Assembly (NCBI GenBank): GCA_963978895.1
Contig: OZ022242.1
Span: 14,290,907-14,354,906 of the forward strand
Source of the DNA: Erpobdella octoculata
Lineage: Eukaryota; Annelida; Clitellata; Hirudinida; Erpobdellidae
Length of the DNA stretch: 64,000 nt
Direction of reading: 5' to 3'
Position numbers and translations under genes: made by a program. Positions 43,479 to 54,529 of the stretch are shown here, in pieces. The stretch's first letter is position 1, and every line of letters begins with the position of its first letter. The notes under the pieces were generated by a model. The model was not told the DNA's origin and made no database searches. It saw only the letters and a program-made list of their open reading frames with translations.

Positions 43479-44789
43479 CAGTGTTGACGTAAGTACTCAG
43501 AAAATGTACTTAAGTATAAGTACTAAGTACACCTGTGTTAAATGTACTTTAAGTACAAGTGCAAGTACATTATTTATCTTGTACTTAAGTACAAGTACAG
43601 TTTTTTAAATTGTACTTATAAGTACAAGTACTCAAGTACCTTGAAAATTTTTATTGATCAGCATAAAACCAAATATTTATTAAGAAACATCACCAAAAAT
43701 GTCATTTTGAGTTGAATCATTACTTTCTGAACATGGTTCATAAAACCCTTGGAAATCGCCAATTGATGCTGTCACAACCTCTGCTTCTGGAAAAGTATTT
43801 GTTTCATTCATACGATTGACTTCAACTACGAACAGTTTTTCAGCCATCTTACAATGTGTCAATGGCAGCCAGCGAACCTTAAAGTATGGGTGTGACACAG
43901 CGGGATATCTGTAGATGACTAGTCTCATATTCGATGTCCCAGGATCACTGTATTTGCTCTCTGATGGTTCCAACTCTAATATGTTTGATTCAGCATACTC
44001 TTTAAATGCTTTTACAAAATTTTTCCCATTATAAGTTACAACATGGTTTTCTGACATTTTGTCTAACCGTATGTGGTTGCTTATGAACTTGGGCTATTAA
44101 CATTTCCAGACGCCCTTCGTTTTACTTGCTTGCTTTGCACGTGCATTGAGTCAATGTGGTTTTTACCATGAGCTCTATGAAACCAAATAATACAAAATTT
44201 AAAGTTCTTAGACTACAAATTATCAAAATTCTCATTCTTAACGTACTTGAATATGCTTGGTGAAATTCGAAGGAGCTTTGTATTGACCGCGAATGGCATT
44301 CTTTTTAGGCTTGCAAAGACGGCAAAGAGCTTTTATATAATCTGAAATAATCTCCATCGTCAGAAACTATTTCACTGAAATAAGTCCTCACAACTAAAAG
44401 AAAAACTTGACGAACTTTGCAGTTATAGGTACGTTACAATATATCGACCATCTTGTAAGAAACACTAATGTAAAAACTAGAATGACAGAGCATAACCTCG
44501 ACAACAGAAAATGCTCGAGCATAGAATCTGTTACATAAACACTTATTTTTAGGTTTACAAATTATAAATAATTTAAATAATTAGTTTTAATAATAAAAAT
44601 GAAGCAATTTTTTTAAAAGTTCTTAGCTACTTTTGAAATGTACTTACTTAAGAAATACACTAAAAATGTATTTAAGTACAAGTACTAAGTACACATTCGC
44701 GAAAGGACTTAAATACAAGTACTCAAGTACACCTATTGTACTTAAGTATGTACTTAAGTACATATGTACTTAAGTACTCGTCATCACTG
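43479..44789 (-). mobile_element. hAT element with BED-finger transposase remnant
   Basis: Ends CAGTGTTGACG (left) and CAGTGATGACG (right, reverse complement) with a perfect 8-bp target duplication GATTCAAT (43471-43478, 44790-44797). Just inside both ends are many copies of AAGTACTTAAGTAC, a likely array of transposase binding sites. At 1.3 kb it is an internally deleted derivative. Confidence 0.93.
43680..44370 (-). pseudogene. hAT transposase fragments (BED zinc finger and a middle segment)
   Basis: Near 44360-44240 the minus strand encodes ALCRLCKPKKN ... SNFTKHIQ, and, after a donor-like GTACGT, HRAHGKNHIDSMH. The Cys-Cys-His-His order is that of a BED finger, which binds transposon ends. 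A 125-codon frame at 44057-43680 contains SHPYFKVRWLP and KMAEKLFVVEV, like a piece of the hAT transposase middle region. The catalytic and dimerisation parts are missing. Confidence 0.65.
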
Positions 44790-44797
44790 GATTCAAT

Positions 44798-45600
44798 GAA
44801 TTGAGTTTGTTTGTTCTCGTTGTTTAGACAATATTAACTTTAGAGAACACTTGCTCAATAAAAGCTGTTGATAGTGGCAACAAAACGGCTTCCAATCAGA
44901 AATGGACTAAGTTAAGTGGTGAGAGAGTTTAGGGTGTAAGAATGCACACACACATATTGGTGTATATGCTAATTGTTATATAATCATGTTGGTTTGAGAG
45001 GACAAAATTGAAATAAAATTAAAAGGTAAAAAATCAAAATTTTCAAAAAATTAAAAAAAGCCAAGATTTTCAGACAAAATAAACCAAGATCTCAAGACAC
45101 TGAAAATCCCAAGATCTTGGGAAAAATCCCAATGACATAACATAACATAACAGTTTTCTATAGTCCTTTGGTGGGGCTGTTTACCTTGGATATTCATACC
45201 TATTGTGCAATTTTTGATAAAAGCACCAAATTTTCCACAGAGGTAGTCCTATCTATTATGAAAAAATTTGAATATTGGGCCAAAGCGTAACTGCCCCTGG
45301 CGACCGTGGCAGCCATTTTCCAAAATGGCCGCCACGCCACGTGTTCCGATACTATTTTTCAGTTTATAACAAATCAGTAATAACTTTAAAACGGATCGAG
45401 ATAGAACAGTATGTCACTTTCAGTATATACAAACCCGATAAAAAGTGTGCATAAAGATGAAATAAGTAATGTGATTGTAATGAACGATAAATTACTTGTA
45501 CTAATTTTGATTTCAATTGTCAACTGTTACTCGGTTAGTGCGCTTGTAAATAAAAGAGGAAAAAGCGAATTCTTCTGAATTCTCTGAAGAACGATATCGG
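44798..45600. other. Non-coding, upstream of the decayed nuclease-like gene
   Basis: Contains AATCCCAAGATCTTGGGAAAAA near 45107 and three tandem CATAA units near 45137. 45320-45345 has AAAATGGCCGCC. No exon recognised. Confidence 0.4.
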
Positions 45601-45613
45601 CCTCTTCTCTCGG

Positions 45614-46782
45614 TTGTACATCGGATGCCAGAACAGATATGGGAATCTAGAGGAATTCTTCCAACACGAAAACCATGCCTGCCTTCCTGCTCTCTCAGAT
45701 GACGTTGGTATCCCGTTGGGGGTCAAGAGTGATCTTCTTGCCTGTCTTGAAGAGCTCAGTCAGTCCAAGATTGAGACTCCGCCCACGAGCTGCATTGTAC
45801 TCGACGGAGCAGTTATCGTCCAGATGCTGAAGCCAGCTACAGTCAAAAGCTTCAATGAGTATGCGCAGCAGATCTTCTTGCCCTACATACTGTCGATGTT
45901 TCAGCAAGCCACGCGACTCGATCTGGTGTCGGACCGGTACAATGCAGACTCTCTGAAAGGTACTGTAAGAGCCAAGAAAGGGAAAGTGGTCAGAAGACGG
46001 GTAGTGGAAACTGGTCCAGCTTCCTCAGAATCGACGACAATAAGACAAATCTGTTCAGTTTCCTGTCCGGTGCCCTCCACGACTTATTCCAGCGTACAGA
46101 GAAACAGCTGGTCATTACGGATGGGGATGCTGTCATGAGCAAGCCATTGCTCCTCGATACCGCAGGTCTACCCCATGCAATCAAGAAAAAGCGGACACCC
46201 ACATGATGCTGCATGCGGCTCACGCTGCTCCCGCTGGCCACAGCAAGATCACTATCCGCACTGTTGAAACAATTTCTCTGGCACACACCCTCAAAGAGAA
46301 CGATGAAGTGTGGGTATCTTTTGGGACGGGCAAGGCTTTTCTTTTCTTTGCAGCACATGAGATGGCGCTGGTTCTGGGCCCAGAGAAAGCACAAGCCCTG
46401 CCAATGTTTCATTCTTTGACAAGGTGTGACACGATCTCCTGCTTTGCCGGACATGGCAAGAGGACGGCATGGGCAGTGTGGACAACTTTTCCTGCGCTTA
46501 CACAGACCCTCGTTGACCTCTCCACTGCACCAATACACGTTGATGGAAATCACATGCACACCATTGAGAGGTTTGTCATCCTGCTCTATGACAGGACAAG
46601 TAACTCAACCGATGTCGACAAGGTACGCTGCTGTGTACCAGGGCGGGCATGTCTGGAGGCAGACTGTGGCTCCTTCACCAGAATTGCCCTCTCCAACTGA
46701 CTGGGGGTGGATCAAGATCAGCGACCATATGTACGAGCCCCACTGGACAACGCTTCCTGAAGCAACCTTGGATGTGACGTAA
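45614..46782 (+). pseudogene. Decayed multi-copy nuclease-like (PIN-type?) gene
   Basis: Protein similarity is carried across three frames: YGNLEEFFQHENHACLPALS, CIVLDGAVIVQMLKP and RLDLVSDRYNADSLKGT in one (to about 46020); a stretch near 46020-46140 in a second; and HAAHAAPAGHSKITIRTVET, VWVSFGTGKAFLFFAAHEMA, ALPMFHSLTRCDTISCFAGH and HTIERFVILLYDRTS in a third. The end (GHVWRQTV, GWIKISDHMYEPHWTTLPEA) is back in another frame. I recognise this order from a common uncharacterised animal family whose full members end in a Cys-rich tail. That tail is absent because a LINE fragment begins at about 46783. At least two frameshifts make it non-functional. The PIN-nuclease idea rests on pattern memory, not on a search. 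Confidence 0.65.
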
Positions 46783-48035
46783 ACAATATGATTTTTTAAT
46801 GAAAGATGTTCATCAAGTAACACCCCAAGAAATTTGCATGATGAAACACGCATAACAGGTTTATCGTCAACATAAAGTTGATAACTGGTACAAATTAACT
46901 TATTTTTATGGTGGAATAGGATATAATTAGTTTTACTTATATTTAATGAAAGTTTATAAGCACAGAACCATTTATAAACAGCAAGGAGTTCGCGATTAGT
47001 CAGAGGCGTAGCGAGGGTTTTTTGGCGCCCGGGGCGAAACTATAAATTTTGCGCCCCCCCGGGCTTTTGCCGTTCTCTTAAGAACTAAAAGTGTAGGCTT
47101 ACATGCGTGCGTTTTGACGCCATCTTTTCGCGATCAGTATTTGAAAAAAAATGCGGCAAGCAAAAATTTTATTTAAAATACCGTAAAGAACAGAAATAAT
47201 TTTTTTTTAAATCCACAAAACTCAGTGAGAATAAATGTAATAAATAAATGTCAATAAATGCACACACTGATAAAATTAAATATGGTCCTTAGGCTGTGTG
47301 TCATAAACTTGATGATATAAAGGAGGTGTGCTTCACAGGGCACAGACGTTCTAGATAGCAAGAGCAGCTTTCAAAACATTGCCTCTACGTCAACGATGTG
47401 AAATGACTGGTGGCTGGAGCATGAAGGGGTCACCAAGTTCCACCTTGCCTGGGCCGGAGATCTGTGCCTAGATTGTGGCTGGTGGGTTTGAAATGAAACT
47501 CATGAGTGACATGGCTCTCTCCCTTCCTAAGAACCTAACAAGTTTGATGCTGCAGAAAAACTAAATGAACTGAAGCAGCAGATATACAACTAGACTCTGG
47601 ACGACATCCTGATGCAAGATGCAAGGAAGGAAACTACTGTTTTTCTTGCATCTTACGCAAACTTTGAGAGAGAGTTAGTCTAGCATGAATATACTGTATC
47701 TTCCTCTTCGGCGCCCCCCCAAGATGGCGCCCGGGGCAGCTCGCCCCCCTCCCCCCTAGCTACGCCCCTGCGATTAGTGTCATCATATAAATCCTTTAAG
47801 TTTTCACCGGAAGCAAAAAGGTTAGTGTCATCAGCAAATAACACAAACTCAAGACGACGTGAAACCGATTCATCCATATGTTCCTCTCTGGGTCTCTGGA
47901 TACGCGCCTGATTAAGCAATGTTTTTTTAATAAATTGTAGCAATCAACGAAAATCTTAGAAAGATAACTAATAAAAGAATTGTGCACAAAATCTGCGTAG
48001 GTTATTGAGTTTTGTGTCAGCTCTGTGAACGAGCG
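46783..48035 (-). mobile_element. LINE fragment (reverse transcriptase), split by a hAT insertion
   Basis: Minus strand. The part above 47771 encodes NSITYADFVHNSFISYLSKI, then after an internal deletion LEFVLFADDTNLFASGENLK. Below 47000 it resumes with ISKTNYILFHHK, YVDDKPVMRVSSCKFLGVLL and DEHLSLKNHI. The FADD catalytic motif and the CKFLGV block identify a CR1/jockey-group reverse transcriptase. Both ends are cut: one by the pseudogene junction at 46783, the other by the intact CR1 element at 48036. Confidence 0.75.
47001..47770. mobile_element. hAT-type element inserted in a LINE
   Basis: Ends CAGAGGCGTAGCGAGGG (left) and CAGGGGCGTAGCTAGGG (right, reverse complement). Perfect 8-bp duplication CGATTAGT at 46993-47000 and 47771-47778. 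Taking it out, with one copy of the duplication, rejoins the LINE frame on either side. No transposase frame; same end type as 10077-10403. Confidence 0.95.
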
Positions 48036-48199
48036 GGATAAGATAAGATAAGATAAGATAACGTTTATTATAGTGGTTTAGAAGACTTTACGCCTATAGA
48101 CAACCACTTCGAATTAAAAATAATAATAAATAGAATAAAATAAAATAAATGATAATAATAGATAAATAAACTAATAAAAATAAATAATTGCATAAAAAA

Positions 48200-51154
48200 T
48201 CAGTATCCATGCCTGGATAGCGCTACTTTAAAAGATGTGGTAGTCTCAGATGCTACAGTGTCATCGTCCAAGTCATTCCATGTGTTTACCACTCTAGAAC
48301 TAAAAAAAGCCTTTTTTAAAGTCTTTTCTTGTTTTTTAAAAAGCTTGAATCTATGTCCCCTAGTGCTTTGAATCGGTGGTTGTTCGAAAAACATTGCTGG
48401 TGTTAAATCCTCTTTTCCTGTTATTATCTTGTAGGCTTCGATCAAGTCACCCCTACTTCTCCTTTTCTCTAGAGTTGTTAAGCCGCATTGTTTTAATCTT
48501 TCTTCGTAAGGTAACTGGCTTAAATGCTTAATCAACTTTGTAGCCCTCCTTTGTACCTTCTCCAACACTACGATGTCCTTTTTTAAAACAGGGCTCCAAG
48601 CTTGTACACAATATTCTAGATGTGGTCTTACCAAACATTTGTATAGTCTGATAATTATTTCCTGGTTTCGACTTATTATTGTTCTCTTGACCAATCCTAA
48701 GATCTTATTGGCTCGCTTTGCTGCTTCCGCACACTGTCTTGATGGTTTGCCGCTATTGTGTACTACAACTCCCAGATCTCTTTCCTCTTCAGATGTCTTC
48801 AACAATATTCCTCCCATCTCATACTGAAACTCTTGATTTCTCTTACCCATGTGCATCACTGAGCATTTATCTACGTTGAACATCATTTGCCAGTCTAGGG
48901 ACCATTGGTATATTTTTGCAAGATCTTTCCTTAAAATGTCGGCATCCAGCTCACACTCTACTTTCATGGATAACTTTGTGTCATCAGCAAATTTCGAGAC
49001 CTTTGAACAAGTCGCTAAATCAAGGTCGTTAATGAACAGAACAAATAGTAATGGTCCCAAAACGGATCCTTGCGGTACACCACTTTTTATGCTTTTCCAC
49101 TCCGAGTATTTCCCTTTAATTCCCACTTTTTGTCTTCTGTCAGCTAGCCATTCTTTGATCCATCCTCGAATATTACCTCCTATTCCAGCCGCTTCTATTT
49201 TTCTCATCAACCGTGTATGTGGTACTTTGTCGAAGGCTTTGGCAAAATCCAGATAGACTATGTCTACAGGGGATCCTTTATCTAAGTGGGTATAAATATT
49301 TTCAAAACAATCTAGCAAATTTGTTAGACATGATCGCCTTTGTACGAATCCATGTTGGCTGTTTATCAAAATGCTGTGGTGTCTAATGTGATTCATTAAT
49401 TCGAGCTGAATGATTTTTTCCATGACTTTGCAAATAATACACGTGAGACTTACTGGACGATAGTTACTTGCCTCAGATCTGCTACCTTTTTTAAAGAGTG
49501 GTACAATGATTGCATCTTTCCAATCACGAGGAATTTCTCCAGTTTTCAAGGACCTGTTCATTATTTCTGCTAACACATCGCTTATTTCGTGTCTTACTTC
49601 TCTTAAAAACATGGGATGTAATGCATCGATACCCGGACTTTTATCTGTTTTTAGGTCCTTTAAGTGTCTTTCAACGTTCTCTTTTGTGATAACCACATCA
49701 GTCATTTTCTCGTCTATTTTCCCCTTAAACATGTTCACAGGTTCCGGTATGTTTTCTATGTCTTCTTCAGTAAAAACCGTACAAAAATAATTATTTAACA
49801 TTTCAGCTACCTCTTCATCGTTTTCAACCACTTCGCCTAACTCATTTTTTAACGGCCCCACTAGGTCTTTTCGTTTTTGCTTACTTCGGACATACGCATA
49901 GAAACTTTTGCTGTCATTTTTTATATTATCCGTCAGCTTTTTCTCATAATCAATTATGGCTCTTTTAATGCTTTTTTTTGTCTCATTTCTTTTCTTGACA
50001 TATTTGTCGCGCAATTGTTGCAGTATTATTTCTTTGCCTGTCTCATTATTACTTGCAGCTGCAATTTCATTTCCATTTCGAAGTGTTTGGAACCTTTTCC
50101 ATGCTTTGATTTTTGCTCTTCTTATTTTTAAGACTTCCTTTGTTATCCATGGCTGTTTCCTGACAAATTTTTTCTTAATGGGTATGATTTCTTGAATGAC
50201 CTCCTCCATGCTCTTTTTGAATAACATCCAGCTGTCATTTACATCCACCGATTCAATTTTTCTCATTATATTCATGTCTCTTATTTTGCTTCTTACTTTG
50301 TTATAATTTGCTTTAAAAAAATTGTAGCTAATATGAGAATTTATTTTCATGTTACAATCCTGCAGTATTATTTCAAATCTTACAATTTGGTGGTCACTAG
50401 AATGAAAAGGCTCTCCTACAGAGATGTTCTCTATAATGTTCTCATCAGAAGTTATTACCAAATCTAATATATTTTTGTTTCTTGTTGGGTTCATGACATG
50501 TTGATGTAAAAATTCCCCATTAATACAATCCAAGAATTTATTATCTTGATGTCTTTCTCCTTCCATGTTTATCCAGTTTATATGATAATTGAAATCTCCC
50601 ATTATCAATACAGATTCCTGGCTAACCCTACCCAATAATTCACACAAACCATTATCCACACTTTCATCTACATTTGGGGGTCTGTAGCAAACACCTATTA
50701 GTAAACTGTTTTTAGCTCCATGCTGTATATCACACCAAAGACTTTCTTTAAACTTATCGCTTGATATATCTGTTCTTTCCACTGCCTTTATTTCATTTTT
50801 AACATATAAAATTATACCACCTGCACCATGCCCCTTATTATTTTGATTTTGCCTGTCTTTCCTAAACATAGTGTACCCATTAATTGCTAGTTCAATATCT
50901 AATATATCTTCCTTTGCCCATGATTCTGTTATACCAATGATGTCAGGTTTTTCTAATTCCACATAAACTTCCAATGCACATCTTTTTTCTTTGCTTACTA
51001 TACTTCTTACATTGGCATAGAAACATTTCAATATTGTTCTTTTTAGTTTAGTTACACTATTGAAACTCTGCCTATTTATTGCTTTTATTATTGCACCTTC
51101 TTGAGCTTTACTATTCTCATATTCCCTGGCACACCCTTCACCTTGTATATCCAT
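48200..51154 (-). CDS. CR1-type LINE ORF2: endonuclease and reverse transcriptase
   Basis: 984 uninterrupted codons. N-terminal apurinic-type endonuclease (about residues 40-280): FYANVRS, PDIIGITESWAKEDI, GGIILYVKN, GVCYRPPN, IMGDFNYHINW, NILDLVIT and SSDHQIVRFEI, with the expected Asn, Glu, Asp and His positions. Reverse transcriptase (about 500-780): PRDWKDAIIVPLFKKG, NYRPVSLT, VDIVYLDFAKAFDKVPH, SGVPQGSVLGPLLFVLFIND and the catalytic SKFADDTKLS. The C-terminal domain contains YCVQAWSP and STRGHRFKLFKKQ, typical of CR1. The first ATG overlaps ORF1 by 67 bp in another frame. All visible catalytic residues are intact, so the copy could be active. Confidence 0.92.
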   Translation of the reverse strand: MDIQGEGCAREYENSKAQEGAIIKAINRQSFNSVTKLKRTILKCFYANVRSIVSKEKRCALEVYVELEKPDIIGITESWAKEDILDIELAINGYTMFRKDRQNQNNKGHGAGGIILYVKNEIKAVERTDISSDKFKESLWCDIQHGAKNSLLIGVCYRPPNVDESVDNGLCELLGRVSQESVLIMGDFNYHINWINMEGERHQDNKFLDCINGEFLHQHVMNPTRNKNILDLVITSDENIIENISVGEPFHSSDHQIVRFEIILQDCNMKINSHISYNFFKANYNKVRSKIRDMNIMRKIESVDVNDSWMLFKKSMEEVIQEIIPIKKKFVRKQPWITKEVLKIRRAKIKAWKRFQTLRNGNEIAAASNNETGKEIILQQLRDKYVKKRNETKKSIKRAIIDYEKKLTDNIKNDSKSFYAYVRSKQKRKDLVGPLKNELGEVVENDEEVAEMLNNYFCTVFTEEDIENIPEPVNMFKGKIDEKMTDVVITKENVERHLKDLKTDKSPGIDALHPMFLREVRHEISDVLAEIMNRSLKTGEIPRDWKDAIIVPLFKKGSRSEASNYRPVSLTCIICKVMEKIIQLELMNHIRHHSILINSQHGFVQRRSCLTNLLDCFENIYTHLDKGSPVDIVYLDFAKAFDKVPHTRLMRKIEAAGIGGNIRGWIKEWLADRRQKVGIKGKYSEWKSIKSGVPQGSVLGPLLFVLFINDLDLATCSKVSKFADDTKLSMKVECELDADILRKDLAKIYQWSLDWQMMFNVDKCSVMHMGKRNQEFQYEMGGILLKTSEEERDLGVVVHNSGKPSRQCAEAAKRANKILGLVKRTIISRNQEIIIRLYKCLVRPHLEYCVQAWSPVLKKDIVVLEKVQRRATKLIKHLSQLPYEERLKQCGLTTLEKRRSRGDLIEAYKIITGKEDLTPAMFFEQPPIQSTRGHRFKLFKKQEKTLKKAFFSSRVVNTWNDLDDDTVASETTTSFKVALSRHGY

Positions 51155-51957
51155 TCCCCCGACTGATCATTGTTCTGTTTTTCTTTTGCTTCTATAACAA
51201 GTTTCTTGCATTGTTCTCTCTCTATTCTAGTCATATCGTGGGTCACAGAGACCCTTCTAAACTTTTCCTCTGCATTCTTGAGTTTAAAAAGTGACTCTAA
51301 TATCAAATTTTTCTTTGTTGCTTCCTTCAGTTCAACAAGTAGAGGTCTGTCTTTTTCAGATTCCCTGCCAAGTCTGATCACTTTTTTTATATCTAAACTT
51401 TCACAAGATACTTCAAGTACTTTAAATAGTGACAACACAGATTTTCTATCTTCGGTTCTTTTCTGATCTTCTTTATCTGCAGCACTCTCTGCCATCCTAT
51501 GAATTATAATGTTGTTCCTTCTAAGTTCATGCTGGTCTGTATTTTTTATCTTATTTTCCACTTTATTTACTTTTTCTTTTATAGCCTTTATTTCTTTTTT
51601 GGTCCATTCCTCTTCTTGGATTGAAACGTTAGTTTCCCTGGTCCCATTATTGTTGGCTGCTGATGATTTGGAAACAAGCAACTCAGCAAACTTTTCTTCA
51701 ATCTTTTGATATGCTTTCTTTTCACATACCTCCAGCTGTTTTTCAACGAGTTTTTTCCCTTCCTCTGCCTTTTCTGCAGATGTCTTTAATAGCAATTTCT
51801 CGACCTCTTTCTCCAACTTGTCAATTCTCAAACAATTGTTGCATACGGAATCTATGAAGTTTTCACCGCTTCCATACATACTACAGTTAATGCACTTAAC
51901 CATTTCCTTGCTTTTGAGAACCATATTTGTAAGATAAATGCAAAATAAAACTTCCAC
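51088..51957 (-). CDS. CR1-type LINE ORF1 (nucleic-acid-binding protein)
   Basis: 289 codons; the true start may be the second or third Met (MVLKSKE or MVKCINC). Near the N-terminus CINC ... VCNNC could bind zinc. It is followed by a Glu/Lys-rich coiled coil (KLEKEVEKLLLKTSAEKAEE, then KEIKAIKEKVNKVENKIK). The C-terminal half (RRNNIIIHRMAES, VIRLGRESEKDRPLLVELKE, VSVTHDMTRIEREQCKKL) has the layout of the RNA-binding domain of LINE ORF1 chaperones. It coats element RNA before reverse transcription. Its end overlaps ORF2 by 67 bp, implying re-initiation or frameshifting. Confidence 0.85.
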   Translation of the reverse strand: MEVLFCIYLTNMVLKSKEMVKCINCSMYGSGENFIDSVCNNCLRIDKLEKEVEKLLLKTSAEKAEEGKKLVEKQLEVCEKKAYQKIEEKFAELLVSKSSAANNNGTRETNVSIQEEEWTKKEIKAIKEKVNKVENKIKNTDQHELRRNNIIIHRMAESAADKEDQKRTEDRKSVLSLFKVLEVSCESLDIKKVIRLGRESEKDRPLLVELKEATKKNLILESLFKLKNAEEKFRRVSVTHDMTRIEREQCKKLVIEAKEKQNNDQSGEWIYKVKGVPGNMRIVKLKKVQ

Positions 51958-52316
51958 TACTCAAAATAAGATAAGAAAAAGTATATTGACTTATCTTTCC
52001 GAATAGAAAACCTCTGAGCGATAATATGTGAGAGACCGCACGCCGCTTGCCAACAACAAGATGTGTTGTTTTGCCAACTAAACATTTTAACAAATTTTGA
52101 TTTTTTTTAATTTTCAGCCAATTAAAAATTAAACTTTAAAAAAAAGTTCACTATTTATGAAAAACTACTTTTAGTTTTTGGCGGGGACAGCACTTTATTA
52201 CTCTGTTTTTATTTTCTTTTGCTATTTATTTGTAACTTATATAACATATAACAATACTAGGAAGAGACCAGATTTTGATACAATTTTTTGGTTTAGTTTA
52301 AACTTAGCTTATTCTT

Positions 52317-54493
52317 ATGGCGACGGTGAAAATAACATCATTTTTTGATTTGCCACAAGATGTGATGTTTCAGGTTTTTAGTTATCTCGATTATCAGGAT
52401 TTAGCAAGGTGGGATGATTTAGTTATTTTCGTTGTTATAATCATTATTGACATTATTATGATTATTTAAATAATGGTTGTAAATTGAAAGTTGATAAGTT
52501 TTAATTTTTAATAAGTCAAAAACACTTGATAACAACTGAAATTTAGGTCTATTTTATGATGCAGAACCACTCTTGTGTGCAAGACTTTCAGCGAATATTC
52601 TAACTATCAGCCATTCTGGAAAGCTCAATTTAAAAAGTATTGGGATGAAAATCGGTAATTTTAAGAACCATTTATTAAAATAATTGGCCGATTTAATTGA
52701 AATATGTGATGGAATGAACAATGGCATTGTTATTTTATTACACTATCATAATTATACTTATTATAGTTAATAAGTATAATTAATACTACTCGGATTGTGC
52801 GGCTTCCTGCCTTCAATACACGTTAAACTAACCTTTTTTGAATAAAGTCACAACAGCATAAAGAAACGGACAAGATTTTTACACTTGTTACACAGTTATT
52901 TTGAATTGTTTTGTTGTCAAATCATGAGTTAAAAGAAAAACTTTTAACTAGAAATATTTGCCAATTTGCAAAGTTTATTACTTTGCAAACATTTTTCCAG
53001 GTGTTGGAAGGAAGCTGATATATATTTTGCTTAAGTTTTCAAACATATTATTTTTTTTACTGGACGATTTGTTAATCATCTAAAGAGTCCCTGAGAAACA
53101 TACAACATGGCAAGAAATGTTTAAAGAAGAGTATGCAGACAAGGGGAAATACATCAAATTTTACAAGAAAGTTTCTGGTGCCTGGGCAACCATCAAGAGA
53201 GTCTTAGGAGAAATAAATAGGGACTATCTAAAAACCCTTGGAGGTAATAGAGTTTTTTGAATTAATAAATTTAATTAAATTGCTCAGGAGTAATCAGCTT
53301 GTAAGTAAAAAAAGATGGTTTAGTAAAAGACTTTTAGCGCGGCACCCTCAAGAGGAAAAGACACTTTGGTTCGGAACAGAATTTTTTAAATCGGTATCTG
53401 GGCTATAGTAACTTTTCCCGATCAACGGACAGACTCGATAAACAAACGCTTTTGCTCTTTCTTGAGGGTATCCGCTTTTCAGGATTTTATTGTATTTTAT
53501 TTAGCAACTAGGCTGTTCTTGGAGGCCCATGGCGCCCGTTTTTAGGCCGAAAAAATTTAGTAACGGTTTCAATAGTGCTAAAAATAACATGTTGTGATGC
53601 TAAGCACAAATTATAAGACTACTCTTATAATATAAAAGATTTAATCTAGTGTCAATGACCATATCTTTTCAAATCCTTTATTGCTTTTAGATAGCGTTTC
53701 AGAGAAACAACTTGCTGATCTCGAAACAATGTATGGGGTTGAGTTGCCCAGTGACTTGAGGTGTATCTATAGATTCCATGATGGTCAGGAAAGATATGAA
53801 GCAATTGACAGCATGTATCTTGGGTAACTTTAGTTAACTTCCAATTATTGATTAGAATACTAGTTAAATGATAATTATGTTCATACATTGTTAGCAGTGT
53901 ATGAATCATTGATCAACCAGTGCTGTTTTAATAAAAGTTGACTATCTGGCATTGCATTTGCATAAACTTTTTAAATTCCTTATATTAACTTCACTGCCAG
54001 TCTTGCTTGATTGCTTGAATGTTTGCAAACCTTGAAAGTGAAAATTAACTATCTATTATCTATCCCATCATCCAATAGAGGTGAAATTTGAAATATAGGC
54101 TTGGTCTACATGACAATGCATTTTATTAAAGTTTAAAACAATTTTGAAAGTTTTTTTTTTTATTAAAAATAATTATTATTTATGTTTTAAAACAAATAGT
54201 AGATTAACTATTGTGCACCTGCAGTCTACTGCTAAATAGGTATGTCATAAGTTGTAAGTGCTGAAAATCAGTTTCACATACTTTAATGAACTTAAATTTT
54301 TTGATTTTTTGTTTGTTTGCAGACTTTTTGGTACTATCAAATTCTATGATTATTACAGAGATGAAATTATGTTCCCACTTTCTCATATTTTTTCTCCCAG
54401 GGAATCGGTAAGGTTTTATTAATAACTATTATTAATATTATAAAACTAATAATTATAAAAGTTATGCAGTATTTCTAATTATGGATGTGCTAC

Positions 54494-54529
<36 letters not shown>

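Larger units (their letters stand above)
48036..52080 (-). mobile_element. Apparently full-length CR1-type LINE
   Basis: Minus strand, with both ORFs open. The 3' end (48200 down to 48037) finishes in five (TTATC) units. The 5' untranslated part runs from 51957 to somewhere near 52000-52100; the exact start and target duplication could not be set. It inserted into the older LINE fragment at 46783-48035, and its 5' end lies only about 240 bp or so from the FBXO3 start codon. Confidence 0.85.

Noticed and set aside
48573..51857. Plus-strand hydrophobic frames
   Set aside because: Antisense shadows of the CR1 ORF1 and ORF2.
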